This document shows positions 27,277-36,032 of a stretch of DNA of 64,000 nucleotides, piece by piece. The notes beneath the pieces are model-generated. The model was not told where the DNA came from, made no database searches, and saw nothing but the letters and a program-made list of their open reading frames with translations. The stretch spans positions 62,001 to 126,000 of the forward strand of contig NZ_JACSQK010000003.1 in NCBI RefSeq assembly GCF_014836675.1, given 5' to 3'. Source of the DNA: Comamonas avium. GTDB lineage: Bacteria > Pseudomonadota > Gammaproteobacteria > Burkholderiales > Burkholderiaceae_C. The first letter of the stretch is position 1, and each line of letters begins with the position of its first letter. The translations under genes and the position numbers were made by a program.

Positions 27277-28413
27277 ATGGATACCACTTTTGTATGGGAT
27301 CAGCATTTCGTGACGGATCTCGAGTCCGTAGACGAGCAGCACCATGCCTTGGTGGATCTGTTCAACGAACTGAGCCGGGGCCTTTTTTCCAAACGCAGTG
27401 ACCGTGAGGTGGTGCTGGCCGACACCTATGCGCGTCTGCTGTCGTACACCGAGCATCACTTCCAGGAAGAAGAGGAGTTGATGGCGAAATTTGCCGTCGA
27501 TCCCCGGCATGTCGAGAGCCACCGCAGCATGCACCAGCAATTTGTGGAGCAGGTCATCATGCTGTGGGCGCAGCGCACCACCATGACGGATCCGGCCACC
27601 ACTTTGGTGGGCTTTCTGACGTCATGGCTGGGCTTGCACATTCTGGGCATCGATCAGTCCATGGCGCGGCAGATCAAGTCCATCCGCGAAGGCATGGGGC
27701 CGGCCGACGCCTACGACAAAGAGCGCGGCAACCACGACAACGGCACACAGGCGCTGCTCAAGATGATTGGCAAGCTGTACACGGCGCTGACGGCCCAGAA
27801 CGCGCAGCTGGCACTGGCCAATCAAACGCTGGAAGCGCGGGTGGCCCGTCGCACGCGGGAGCTGGAAGATGCCAACGCCAGATTGAAGGCACTGTCGTGC
27901 ACAGATGCTTTGCTGGGCATTGCCAACCGTGCGCACTTCAATGAGCGCCTGGAGCAGACCTGCGCCATTGCACGTCGCAGTGGCCGGCCTGTGGGCATGC
28001 TGCTGATTGATGTGGACTATTTCAAGCGCTACAACGACCGCTATGGTCACTTGCAGGGAGACTCGTGCTTGCAAGCCGTGGCCAAAGCCATTCAAGGCTG
28101 TGCACACCGTGAAACCGATGTGGTGGCCCGGTATGGCGGAGAGGAGTTTGCCGTCATCCTGGCCGACACTGACATGGACGGTGCCTACGCCGTTGCACAG
28201 CGCATGGTGCTGGCGGTACAGGCCCTGGGCCTGGCGCACGACAGCTCTCAGGCTGCACCGGTGGTGACCATCAGCGCAGGCGCATGCAGTCTGGTGCCCA
28301 CAGGTGCTGGCGCCAAGTTGCTGGTGCGCGAGGCGGATCAGGCGCTGTACCGCGCCAAGGGGGCGGGCCGCAATTGCGCCATGAAGCCCGAAACGGCCGA
28401 GCGGTCCCTATAA
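27277..28413 (+). CDS. Hemerythrin-domain diguanylate cyclase
   Basis: 378 residues. Residues 1-130 form a bacteriohemerythrin with a full set of diiron ligands: His22, His61, Glu65, His82, His86, His121 and Asp126. A coiled-coil linker (about 165-208) joins it to a GGDEF domain with the active-site motif RYGGEEF near residues 285-291. The protein should make cyclic di-GMP in response to oxygen or redox state through the diiron site, as shown for a Vibrio cholerae homologue of this architecture. There is no membrane segment. It is divergent from queA; no EAL domain partner is nearby. Confidence 0.92.
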   Translation: MDTTFVWDQHFVTDLESVDEQHHALVDLFNELSRGLFSKRSDREVVLADTYARLLSYTEHHFQEEEELMAKFAVDPRHVESHRSMHQQFVEQVIMLWAQRTTMTDPATTLVGFLTSWLGLHILGIDQSMARQIKSIREGMGPADAYDKERGNHDNGTQALLKMIGKLYTALTAQNAQLALANQTLEARVARRTRELEDANARLKALSCTDALLGIANRAHFNERLEQTCAIARRSGRPVGMLLIDVDYFKRYNDRYGHLQGDSCLQAVAKAIQGCAHRETDVVARYGGEEFAVILADTDMDGAYAVAQRMVLAVQALGLAHDSSQAAPVVTISAGACSLVPTGAGAKLLVREADQALYRAKGAGRNCAMKPETAERSL

Positions 28414-28923
28414 ATTCAGCCACACAGGGCAGGGCATCTGGCTGTGCGTTGGTGCAAGGTGCAGCCAGCCGCGTAAGCCGTGTGTGCTTTTGGGTGCGAG
28501 GGGCTGAAAGCCTTGACCTGATGGCATGCACAGGCCTGGTGGGCCACCTGCTGGTTTCAGGAGATGTGCACGCTTGTTCTTGGCAAAGCAGCAGCGCGCC
28601 AGCCAAAACGGTGGGACATAAGGCCACTGCCAGCTATCCGTACTTTTGAATACGCCGAGTGACCTAGCTTGGCACGGTTGCCGCGTGCATGATGGCAGCC
28701 TGATGCGTAAAACCCAGCCCCAGAGTCTGCGAACAACGGGCCACATGGTGTACAGGGTGTGTACCGACCACAAGCTGTGGTGGTGGTGAGCCAGGTCACC
28801 AGTGCTTGCACGCAGTTTCCCTGCCCTGTACGTGCATGAAACTGTGGGCTTAAGCTTGTGCACGCTGCCTTGCGTGTTAGCCTTTTCCTCCAAGCCAGCG
28901 ATTACTCCAACGTTTCAAGATTC
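28414..28923. other. Gap between the hemerythrin-GGDEF gene and recG
   Basis: 510 bases. A 161-codon frame on the minus strand (28408-28893) and others on both strands have atypical residue composition, rich in Trp, Cys and His, and no ribosome-binding sites. No tRNA, terminator or repeat family member was recognised. The recG promoter presumably lies near the right end. Confidence 0.5.
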
Positions 28924-31047
28924 ATGCCTTCTTCCCCCGCACCGACCAGCAAAAAAACGGCCCCCAGTGCTGCACAGCAAGTCATGCACAAGCTGGGTCT
29001 GGTGCGTGATATTGATCTGGTCTTGCACCTGCCCCTGCGCTATGAGGATGAAACCAAAATCACCTTGCTGCGCAATGCCCGCGATGGCGATACGGTGCAG
29101 ATTGAAGCGACGGTCACGCAGTGTGAGGTGCAGCTGCGGCCTCGGCGCATGCTCAAGGTGACAGTGGAAGACGAGACCGGCAACTGTGTGCTGACCTTCT
29201 TTAGTTTTTATCCCTCACAGCAAAAAACCATGGCCGTGGGTACGGTGCTGCGTATTCGGGGGGAGATCAAAGGCGGATTCTGGGGGCGGCAGATGCTGCA
29301 CCCTGCCTTCAAGGTGGCCGGTGGCGAGCTGCCGCAAGCGTTGACCCCGGTGTATCCCACTGCCGCCGGGCTGCCCCAGCCCTATTTGCGCCGTGCCATT
29401 GCCAGCGCGCTGCAACGCGTGCAATTGCCTGAAACCTTGCCCCCGGATACGCCCCCGCCTGTGATGAGCTACTGGGGTGACAATGGTCTGCAGCCAATGA
29501 TGGGGCTGCGTGAATCGCTGTCTTTCTTGCACCACCCAACGCCCGACGTGGCGCTGGTCACGCTGGAAGACCACAGCCACCCGGCATGGCAGCGGCTGAA
29601 GGCCGAAGAGCTGCTGGCGCAGCAGTTGTCGCAATACCGCTCCAAACAAGAACGTGCGGCCTTGAAGGCCCCGCGTTTGACGGTGCCTGCGCCGCAAGCC
29701 GGCACCCAGACGCTGGTGGAGCAGTTCTTGCAGCAGCTGCCATTTGGGCTCACGGGTGCCCAGCAGCGCGTGTGCCGGGAAATTGCCGAAGACATGGCGC
29801 GTGCCAGCCCCATGCACCGCCTGCTGCAAGGCGATGTGGGCTCTGGCAAAACGGTGGTGGCAGCCATGTCGGCCATGGTCTGCATTGCCTCTGGCTGGCA
29901 GTGCGCTTTGATGGCACCGACCGAAATTCTGGCGGAACAGCACTTTGGCAAGCTGGTGGGGTGGCTGGAGCCTATTTTGGCCCCACTGGGCAAGAAAGTA
30001 GCCTGGCTGTCGGGTGCGCAAAAGAAAAAAGAGCGCACAGCCATGCTGGAGCTGGTGGCCAGTGGCGAAGCCGCCTTGGTGGTGGGCACACATGCGGTGA
30101 TCCAGGAGCAGGTGCAGTTTCACAGTCTGGCGCTGGCCGTCATTGACGAGCAGCACCGCTTTGGTGTGGCGCAGCGTCTGGCTTTGCGCCAGAAGCTGGC
30201 GCACAAGGGGCTGGAGCCCCATTTGCTGATGATGAGTGCCACCCCCATTCCGCGTACCCTGGCCATGAGCTATTACGCAGACCTGGATGTATCGGTCATT
30301 GATGAGCTGCCGCCGGGGCGCACCCCCATCGTGACCAAGGTGATCTCAGACAGCCGCAAAGACGAGGTCATTGCGCGCATTGGTGCCCAGGTTGCGGCGG
30401 GGCGCCAGGTCTACTGGGTGTGTCCGCTGATTGAGGAAAGTGAAACGCTTGATCTGTCCAATGCCACGGCCACCCACGCCGATTTGAGTGAAGCTTTACC
30501 CGGCGTCACCGTGGGCCTGCTGCACTCACGCATGCCCACGGCAGACAAGAAGGCCGTGATGGAACTGTTCACCGCGGGCATCATGGGCGTGCTGGTGTCC
30601 ACCACCGTCATTGAGGTGGGCGTGGATGTCCCCAATGCATCGCTGATGGTGATTGAGCATGCCGAGCGCTTTGGGCTCAGTCAGCTGCACCAGTTGCGTG
30701 GACGTGTCGGGCGCGGTGCTGCAGCCTCTGCATGCGTGCTGCTGTACGCGGTCAATGACAATGGTCGCTTATCGGATACCGGCAAAGAGCGTTTGCGGGC
30801 GATGGCCGAGACCAATGACGGTTTTGAGATAGCGCGCCGCGATTTGGAAATACGGGGGCCGGGTGAATTTCTGGGTGCCAGGCAGTCTGGCGATGCCATG
30901 CTGCGGTTTGCCGATTTGGACAAAGACATTGCCTTGCTGGAGTGGGCGCGAGAATTGGCCCCTGTGATGCTGGCGCAGCACCCCCATTTGGCGGCCACGC
31001 ACATTCAGCGCTGGTTGGGCGCAAAATCTGAATTCCTCAAGGCGTAG
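28924..31047 (+). CDS. recG: ATP-dependent DNA helicase RecG
   Basis: 707 residues from the ATG at 28924. RecG remodels stalled replication forks and Holliday junctions. The wedge/OB domain is N-terminal (about residues 40-165). Helicase motifs follow: GDVGSGKT (Walker A), DEQHRFG (DExH box), MSATPIPRTLAM, and in the second lobe STTVIEVGVDVPNA and QLHQLRGRVGRG. The C-terminal DLEIRGPGEFLGARQSG is also canonical. An upstream frame extension to 28858 is not supported. Followed 123 bases later by oxyR. Confidence 0.96.
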   Translation: MPSSPAPTSKKTAPSAAQQVMHKLGLVRDIDLVLHLPLRYEDETKITLLRNARDGDTVQIEATVTQCEVQLRPRRMLKVTVEDETGNCVLTFFSFYPSQQKTMAVGTVLRIRGEIKGGFWGRQMLHPAFKVAGGELPQALTPVYPTAAGLPQPYLRRAIASALQRVQLPETLPPDTPPPVMSYWGDNGLQPMMGLRESLSFLHHPTPDVALVTLEDHSHPAWQRLKAEELLAQQLSQYRSKQERAALKAPRLTVPAPQAGTQTLVEQFLQQLPFGLTGAQQRVCREIAEDMARASPMHRLLQGDVGSGKTVVAAMSAMVCIASGWQCALMAPTEILAEQHFGKLVGWLEPILAPLGKKVAWLSGAQKKKERTAMLELVASGEAALVVGTHAVIQEQVQFHSLALAVIDEQHRFGVAQRLALRQKLAHKGLEPHLLMMSATPIPRTLAMSYYADLDVSVIDELPPGRTPIVTKVISDSRKDEVIARIGAQVAAGRQVYWVCPLIEESETLDLSNATATHADLSEALPGVTVGLLHSRMPTADKKAVMELFTAGIMGVLVSTTVIEVGVDVPNASLMVIEHAERFGLSQLHQLRGRVGRGAAASACVLLYAVNDNGRLSDTGKERLRAMAETNDGFEIARRDLEIRGPGEFLGARQSGDAMLRFADLDKDIALLEWARELAPVMLAQHPHLAATHIQRWLGAKSEFLKA

Positions 31048-31170
31048 GACAAAAACGGATTTGTTCGCAATAACCGGCAAAGACCGGGTATTGAACAGTC
31101 TGCGAACCAAACATTTGTTTACATAAATGCACAATAATTGCTCGATCTTCGATAGGCATACTCAAAAGTC

Positions 31171-32133
31171 ATGACGCTTACAGAACTGAAATACATCGTT
31201 GCCGTTGCTCGCGAAAAACACTTTGGCCGTGCAGCTGACGCCTGCTATGTATCGCAGCCCACGTTGTCGGTGGCCATCAAGAAGCTGGAAGAAGAGCTGG
31301 ACGTCAAAATCTTTGAGCGCAGCGCAGGCGAAGTGTCGGTGACGCCGCTGGGGGAATCCATCGTGCGCCAGGCGCAAAGCGTGCTGGAGCAGGCCGCAGA
31401 GATCAAGGAAATTGCCAAGCGCGGCAAAGACCCGCTGTCGGGCGTGCTCACTTTGGGCGTGATCTACACCATTGGCCCCTATCTGCTGCCGGAGCTGGTG
31501 CGCAACTCCATCAAGATGACGCCGCAAATGCCGCTGATGCTGCAGGAGAACTTCACCGTCAAGCTCCTGGAGATGCTGCGCACAGGTGAAATCGATTGCG
31601 CCATCGTGGCCGAGCCATTTCCTGAAACCGGTCTGGCGACCGCAGCACTGTATGACGAGCCCTTTATGGCTGCGGTGCCCAATACCCACCCTCTGGCGAA
31701 CCAGGAATCGGTAACGACCACAGAGCTCAAGAACGAAACCATGCTGCTCTTGGGTGCCGGTCACTGCTTTCGCGACCATGTGCTGGAGGTGTGCCCTGAA
31801 TTTGCACGCTATGCCAGCAACGCAGAAGGCATTCGCCGCACGTTTGAAGGCTCTTCTCTGGAGACCATCAAGCACATGGTGGCCGCAGGCATGGGCGTGA
31901 CGCTGGTTCCGCGCTTGTCTGTCCCCAAAGACGCCCTGGTCACGCAGCGCCGCCGCACATCGGACGACCCCCACATTCGCTATCTGCCAATTCGTGCAGA
32001 AGATGGCCATCCGCCACCAAGCCGCCGCGTGGTGCTGGTGTGGCGCCGCAGCTTTACCCGCTACGAAGCGATTGCCGCCTTGCGCAATGCCGTGTACGCC
32101 TGCGAGCTGACCGGCGCCGAGCTGCTGACCTGA
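31171..32133 (+). CDS. oxyR: Peroxide-sensing LysR-type regulator OxyR
   Basis: 320 residues. N-terminal winged helix (residues 1-60; HFGRAADACYVSQPTLSVAIKKLE, first part shown) and a LysR effector domain. The redox cysteines occur at Cys199 and Cys208 in GAGHCFRDHVLEVC, the same numbering as the E. coli H2O2-sensing disulfide. It activates antioxidant genes on oxidation. dps, a typical target, is 141 bases downstream on the same strand. The upstream region contains only short AT-rich sequence. Confidence 0.95.
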   Translation: MTLTELKYIVAVAREKHFGRAADACYVSQPTLSVAIKKLEEELDVKIFERSAGEVSVTPLGESIVRQAQSVLEQAAEIKEIAKRGKDPLSGVLTLGVIYTIGPYLLPELVRNSIKMTPQMPLMLQENFTVKLLEMLRTGEIDCAIVAEPFPETGLATAALYDEPFMAAVPNTHPLANQESVTTTELKNETMLLLGAGHCFRDHVLEVCPEFARYASNAEGIRRTFEGSSLETIKHMVAAGMGVTLVPRLSVPKDALVTQRRRTSDDPHIRYLPIRAEDGHPPPSRRVVLVWRRSFTRYEAIAALRNAVYACELTGAELLT

Positions 32134-32274
32134 GCGTGACCCTGGAGCGCGTGCCTTGCCATAAGTCATTGACTGACGCGGTTGTGTACACGTGCATGCG
32201 CTACAGTAAGAACCACCCAACCCCGAGCAACATCGTGGATGTTGTCCGGTTTTGCATGATCGAGGAGATACATC

Positions 32275-32802
32275 ATGGCTAGAGAAACCAAGAAGCAAAC
32301 TGTCAAAGCGGCACAAGCACCTGCCGGCATGCCCATCAATATCGGCATCAATGACAAAGACCGCGCAGCCATTGCCAATGGCCTGTCGCGTTTGCTGGCA
32401 GACACGTACACGCTGTATCTGACGACGCACAACTTCCACTGGAACGTCACAGGACCCATGTTCAACACGCTGCACACCATGTTCATGGGGCAGTACACCG
32501 AACTGTGGAATGCCGTAGACCCCGTGGCAGAGCGCATTCGCTCACTGGGCCATTTCGCACCCGGTTCGTACGGCCAGTTTGGCAAGCTGACCAGCCTGCC
32601 CGATGTGCCCGCAACCCCTCCCAAGGCCATGGACATGATCCGTATTCTGGTGGAGGGCAACGAGGCCGTGGCCCGTACAGCCCGTGAACTGTTCCCCCTG
32701 GCTGACAAGGCCAGCGACGAACCTACCGCCGACTTGCTGACACAGCGCCTGACCGTGCACGAGCAAAACGCATGGATGCTGCGCTCCTTGCTGGAAGACT
32801 GA
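32275..32802 (+). CDS. dps: DNA-binding ferritin-like protein Dps
   Basis: 175 residues. Dps oxidises ferrous iron with H2O2, stores it in a dodecamer and protects DNA. Ferroxidase residues are visible: His55 in [10 protein letters not shown], and Asp82 and Glu86 in DPVAERIR. The lysine-rich N-terminal tail (about residues 1-18) is the usual DNA-binding extension. The start is preceded by GAGGAG (ATCGAGGAGATACATC). A strong terminator follows. Position after oxyR suggests peroxide induction. Confidence 0.96.
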   Translation: MARETKKQTVKAAQAPAGMPINIGINDKDRAAIANGLSRLLADTYTLYLTTHNFHWNVTGPMFNTLHTMFMGQYTELWNAVDPVAERIRSLGHFAPGSYGQFGKLTSLPDVPATPPKAMDMIRILVEGNEAVARTARELFPLADKASDEPTADLLTQRLTVHEQNAWMLRSLLED

Positions 32803-32846
32803 TACCTGCATTGCGCTGCAGGGGCTGATACCAGTACCTGCAGCCT

Positions 32847-32881
32847 GCACAACGCCCGCACCCAGCGGGCGTTGTGCTTTT
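32847..32881 (+). terminator. Strong intrinsic terminator after dps
   Basis: Perfect 13-bp stem GCACAACGCCCGC (32847-32859) / GCGGGCGTTGTGC (32865-32877) with a 5-base loop, followed by TTTT. It ends just before the ubiA start at 32899. Confidence 0.92.
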
Positions 32882-32898
32882 AGCGTGACAATTTGCCC

Positions 32899-33795
32899 AT
32901 GACCACTTCCACGCCTACGCACGCAGCCAAGCCTGCACCGCGCTCCAAAATTGCGCTGTACCTAGATCTGATTCGCTTCAACCGCCCTGCCGGATGGCTG
33001 GTGCTGGTCTGGCCCACACTGGCCGCGTTGTGGGTGGCTGGTGACGGTTTTCCGGGCTGGCACCTGCTGGTGGTTTTTGTGCTGGGCACATTCTTGATGC
33101 GCAGTGCAGGCTGCACCATCAATGACATTGCGGACCGTGATTTTGACAAGCACGTCAAACGCACCACACAGCGCCCGATTACGAGTGGGCAAATCAGCGT
33201 CAAAGAAGCTGCCATGGTGGGCGTCGTGCTCACCCTGGTGGCTTTCGGGCTGGTGCTCACCACCCGGTGGGAGGCGGTTGCATGGTCTGTGCCGGCGGTG
33301 CTGTTCACTATCCTTTACCCCTTCACCAAGCGTTTTTTTGCCATGCCGCAGGCCTTCTTGGGCATTGCATTCAACTTTGGCATCGTGATCGCGTTTGCAG
33401 CGGTCACTGGCAGCGTGGGCTGGACTGCGTGGATCTTGTGGCTGGCCAATATGTTTCTGGTGCTGGCGTACGACACGGAATACGCCATGGTGGACCGCGA
33501 CGATGATCTCAAGATTGGCATGAAAACCTCGGCCATCACGTTGGGGCGTTTTGACGTGCTGGGCATCATGGCCTTCTTTGTGCTGTGCATGGCTCTGACG
33601 ATCTGGGCGTTGCTGCCCTATGGCCTGGGCTGGCCTTTCTGGCTGGGCATGGCTGCGGCAGCGGCGCAGGTGGCATGGCACTTCACCCTGATCAAAGACC
33701 GCCAGCGCGCAGGCTGCTTTGTAGCTTTCAGCAAGAGCCACTACATCGGCCTGACAATTTTTGCCGGTATTGCACTGGGATTTGGCCTGCGTTGA
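32899..33795 (+). CDS. ubiA: 4-hydroxybenzoate octaprenyltransferase
   Basis: 298 residues from the ATG at 32899 (a TTG two codons upstream is also in frame). Attaches the polyprenyl chain to 4-hydroxybenzoate in ubiquinone synthesis, inner membrane. [19 protein letters not shown] begins the first membrane segment; the Mg/diphosphate motifs are NDIADRDFD (near 76-84) and [12 protein letters not shown] (near 195). About eight or nine membrane segments. No ubiC neighbour is present. Confidence 0.95.
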   Translation: MTTSTPTHAAKPAPRSKIALYLDLIRFNRPAGWLVLVWPTLAALWVAGDGFPGWHLLVVFVLGTFLMRSAGCTINDIADRDFDKHVKRTTQRPITSGQISVKEAAMVGVVLTLVAFGLVLTTRWEAVAWSVPAVLFTILYPFTKRFFAMPQAFLGIAFNFGIVIAFAAVTGSVGWTAWILWLANMFLVLAYDTEYAMVDRDDDLKIGMKTSAITLGRFDVLGIMAFFVLCMALTIWALLPYGLGWPFWLGMAAAAAQVAWHFTLIKDRQRAGCFVAFSKSHYIGLTIFAGIALGFGLR

Positions 33796-33913
33796 GTGGG
33801 CAGCGGGCCAGGGTGCAGGTGGCGCAAACGCAGCCATCTGCATGCAGTGAACGCACACGGCGCGTGGCCCCGGTTTGTGTATCCGTACGCGGGTTGGCTT
33901 TGAAAGTGGGAAG

Positions 33914-34855
33914 ATGCAACGCAGACAGTGGCTGGGTGCCGCAGCAGGTGCAGCGGCCTTGGTGGCCACGGGAGCACGCATGACAGCAAGTAACAACCTT
34001 CCAGGCGCCGCAGCGCAGGCCGGGGTCACAGAACTGCAGCCCTCGGCTCGCATGCCGGTGCTGTTTGTGGGGCACGGCAGCCCCATGAACGCGATCGAAG
34101 ACAACGCCTACCGCCAAAGCTGGCAGCAATTGGGCCAGGAGCTGCTGCAGCGCGTAGAGCGGCCTCAACTGGTGCTGTGCATCTCTGCGCACTGGATCAC
34201 GCAGGGACAGGGCTCGCTGCTGACCGGCATGGCACAGCCCAGGACCATCCATGACTTTGGTGGTTTTCCTGACGAGCTGTTTGCCCAGCAATACCCCGCG
34301 CCGGGTGCACCTGCACTGGCGCAGCAACTGGCCCAAGAACTGCACAACCCCCACAACCAGCAGGCTCTGGGCGTGGATGGGCATGCCTGGGGGCTGGACC
34401 ACGGCACGTGGAGCGTGCTCAAGCCCATGTTCCCCGATGCGTCCATCCCCGTAGTGCAACTGAGCATGGACTACAGCCGCCCCCCGGCAGAGCACTTTGC
34501 GCTGGGCCAGCAATTGCAGCAACTGCGCGAGCGCGGCGTGCTGATTGTGGGCAGTGGCAATGCCGTGCACAACCTGCGTGCCCTGCAGCGTACACAGTCG
34601 CCGCTGCAGGCATATGACTGGGCCATCGAGTTTGACCAGATGGTGGCCGGGCATGTTGAAAAAGGCGATCTGGCTGGGCTGAGCAACTTTCAGCAAATGG
34701 GCAGCGTGGCGCAGATGGCGCACCCGACGCACGACCACTATCTACCGCTGCTGTATGCGGCAGGTGCTGTGGGCAGCGGCGAGCGCGCACGGTTTTTCAA
34801 TGCTGATTTTCAGATGGCATCGATCTCCATGCGCTCCATGCTCTGGGGTGCTTGA
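33914..34855 (+). CDS. LigB-type extradiol dioxygenase (DODA-like) with Tat-like leader
   Basis: 313 residues from the ATG at 33914. The N-terminus MQRRQWLGAAAGAAALVATG has a twin-arginine-like motif followed by a hydrophobic stretch, suggesting export. The catalytic body matches the YgiD/4,5-DOPA extradiol dioxygenase family: FVGHGSPMNAI, CISAHWI, IHDFGGFPDELF and the late AHPTHDHYLPLL, supplying the His ligands for a non-haem metal. The physiological substrate is unknown. It is not linked to aromatic degradation genes. It shares a terminator with the convergent proC. Confidence 0.88.
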   Translation: MQRRQWLGAAAGAAALVATGARMTASNNLPGAAAQAGVTELQPSARMPVLFVGHGSPMNAIEDNAYRQSWQQLGQELLQRVERPQLVLCISAHWITQGQGSLLTGMAQPRTIHDFGGFPDELFAQQYPAPGAPALAQQLAQELHNPHNQQALGVDGHAWGLDHGTWSVLKPMFPDASIPVVQLSMDYSRPPAEHFALGQQLQQLRERGVLIVGSGNAVHNLRALQRTQSPLQAYDWAIEFDQMVAGHVEKGDLAGLSNFQQMGSVAQMAHPTHDHYLPLLYAAGAVGSGERARFFNADFQMASISMRSMLWGA

Positions 34856-35027
34856 CGCCGCTGGTTGCCCAGACCGTGATGCATCGATGCGCTGGTGGCA
34901 CGCACTCAGGTGCTAAAGCTCTAAATCGCTAGATCGCTGTCTGGTTTGATGCGCTTTTTCTCAAACACTGCCTGCAATGTGCGGCCCCGGCTGGCAAAGG
35001 CGGCGCACTGTGGAGAAGATGCAAAAA

Positions 35028-35060
35028 GCCCCGCAGCAACCATGCTGGCGGGGCTTTTTT
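35028..35060. terminator. Bidirectional terminator between the dioxygenase gene and proC
   Basis: Stem GCCCCGC (35028-35034) / GCGGGGC (35048-35054) extended by AGCA/TGCT, flanked by five A on the left and six T on the right, so it can terminate transcripts from both convergent genes. Confidence 0.9.
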
Positions 35061-35077
35061 ATCGTGTTCAGCAGTGC

Positions 35078-35902
35078 TTACTTGCCAAACTCTGCGGCCA
35101 GTTCTTTGGCGCGGGCCTCGGCCTTGCGCAGGGCCGCGATGAAGTGCTGGGGCAGCTCGGTTTGCTGCATGTGGGTGATGGCGGCGTAGGTCGTGCCCCC
35201 CTTGCTGGTGACACGTTCGCGCAGCACGCTGGCGCTTTCGTCAGAGCGGGCAGCCAGCTCGGTGGCGCCCTGGAAGGTGGCCACAGCCAGCTGGTAGGAC
35301 TGATCGGCGGTCAAGCCCATGTCCACACCCGCCTGGGTCATGGCTTCCAGAAACAGAAACACATAGGCGGGGCCAGAGCCCGACATGGCGGTCACGGCGT
35401 CCAGCTTGTCTTCGGCGTCTACCCACAGAAACTGGCCTGTGCTGCCAATTACGCGCTCGATCAGGGCCTGGCCTTGGGCGTTGACTTCAGGGCGGGCAAA
35501 CAAGCCTGTCATGCCCTTGCCCACCAGCGCCGGGGTGTTGGGCATGGCGCGCACGATGCGGGGGGTGCCCAGCCACTGGGCAATGCTGTCGGTGGTGATG
35601 CCGGCGGCCACGCTCAGGTGCAGAGCCTGAGCGGTGTGTGCGGCCACGGGGGTGGCGGCGTCTTTGAAGCTTTGGGGCTTGACGGCCCAGACCACCAGAT
35701 CCTGCCCTGCCAGCGCGGCACTGGCGGTGTGCAGGGCGGTGATGCCAAACTTGGTTTGCAGCGCGGCACGTGCAGCCTCAAAGGGCTCCACCACGGTGAT
35801 GTGATCCACCGGAACGCCACGGCCAATCAGGCCGCCAATGATGGCGCTGGCCATGTTGCCGCCGCCAATGAAGGCGATGCGGGGAGAAGAAGTCTGATTC
35901 AT
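35078..35902 (-). CDS. proC: Pyrroline-5-carboxylate reductase
   Basis: 274 residues. Last step of proline synthesis, reducing pyrroline-5-carboxylate with NAD(P)H. The Rossmann motif FIGGGNMASAIIGGLI is at residues 11-26, AVKPQ near 93, RAMPNTPALVGKGMTGL, and the C-terminal AMSGSGPAYVF and VTSKGGTT signatures are intact. The upstream 130 bases to glpK hold a palindromic repeat, so its promoter must lie within or beside that element. Confidence 0.96.
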   Translation of the reverse strand: MNQTSSPRIAFIGGGNMASAIIGGLIGRGVPVDHITVVEPFEAARAALQTKFGITALHTASAALAGQDLVVWAVKPQSFKDAATPVAAHTAQALHLSVAAGITTDSIAQWLGTPRIVRAMPNTPALVGKGMTGLFARPEVNAQGQALIERVIGSTGQFLWVDAEDKLDAVTAMSGSGPAYVFLFLEAMTQAGVDMGLTADQSYQLAVATFQGATELAARSDESASVLRERVTSKGGTTYAAITHMQQTELPQHFIAALRKAEARAKELAAEFGK

Positions 35903-35933
35903 GGCGATGCTTTCAATGAATATTTAAAAATAA

Positions 35934-36011
35934 GAGCTGCCAACGCTTATGGGTAAATGTTTTCAAAGTGTTTTGTATCTGAAAACACCAGTGTATAAGC
36001 GCTGATAGCTC
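35934..36011. repeat. Intergenic palindromic repeat between proC and glpK
   Basis: Outer arms GAGCTGCCAACGCTTAT (35934-35950) and ATAAGCGCTGATAGCTC (35995-36011); inner blocks ATGTTTTCAAAG and TCTGAAAACACC. It is nearly identical in the core GTTTTGTATCTGAAAAC to the copy at 56092-56169. It lies just after the glpK stop and upstream of proC, in a position to end glpK transcription. Confidence 0.75.
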
Positions 36012-36032
36012 TCTTTTTGTTGGTGTGATGCG

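Noticed and set aside
28408..28893. 161-codon minus-strand frame in the gap before recG
   Set aside because: No ribosome-binding site, odd composition and overlap with the end of the hemerythrin-GGDEF gene.
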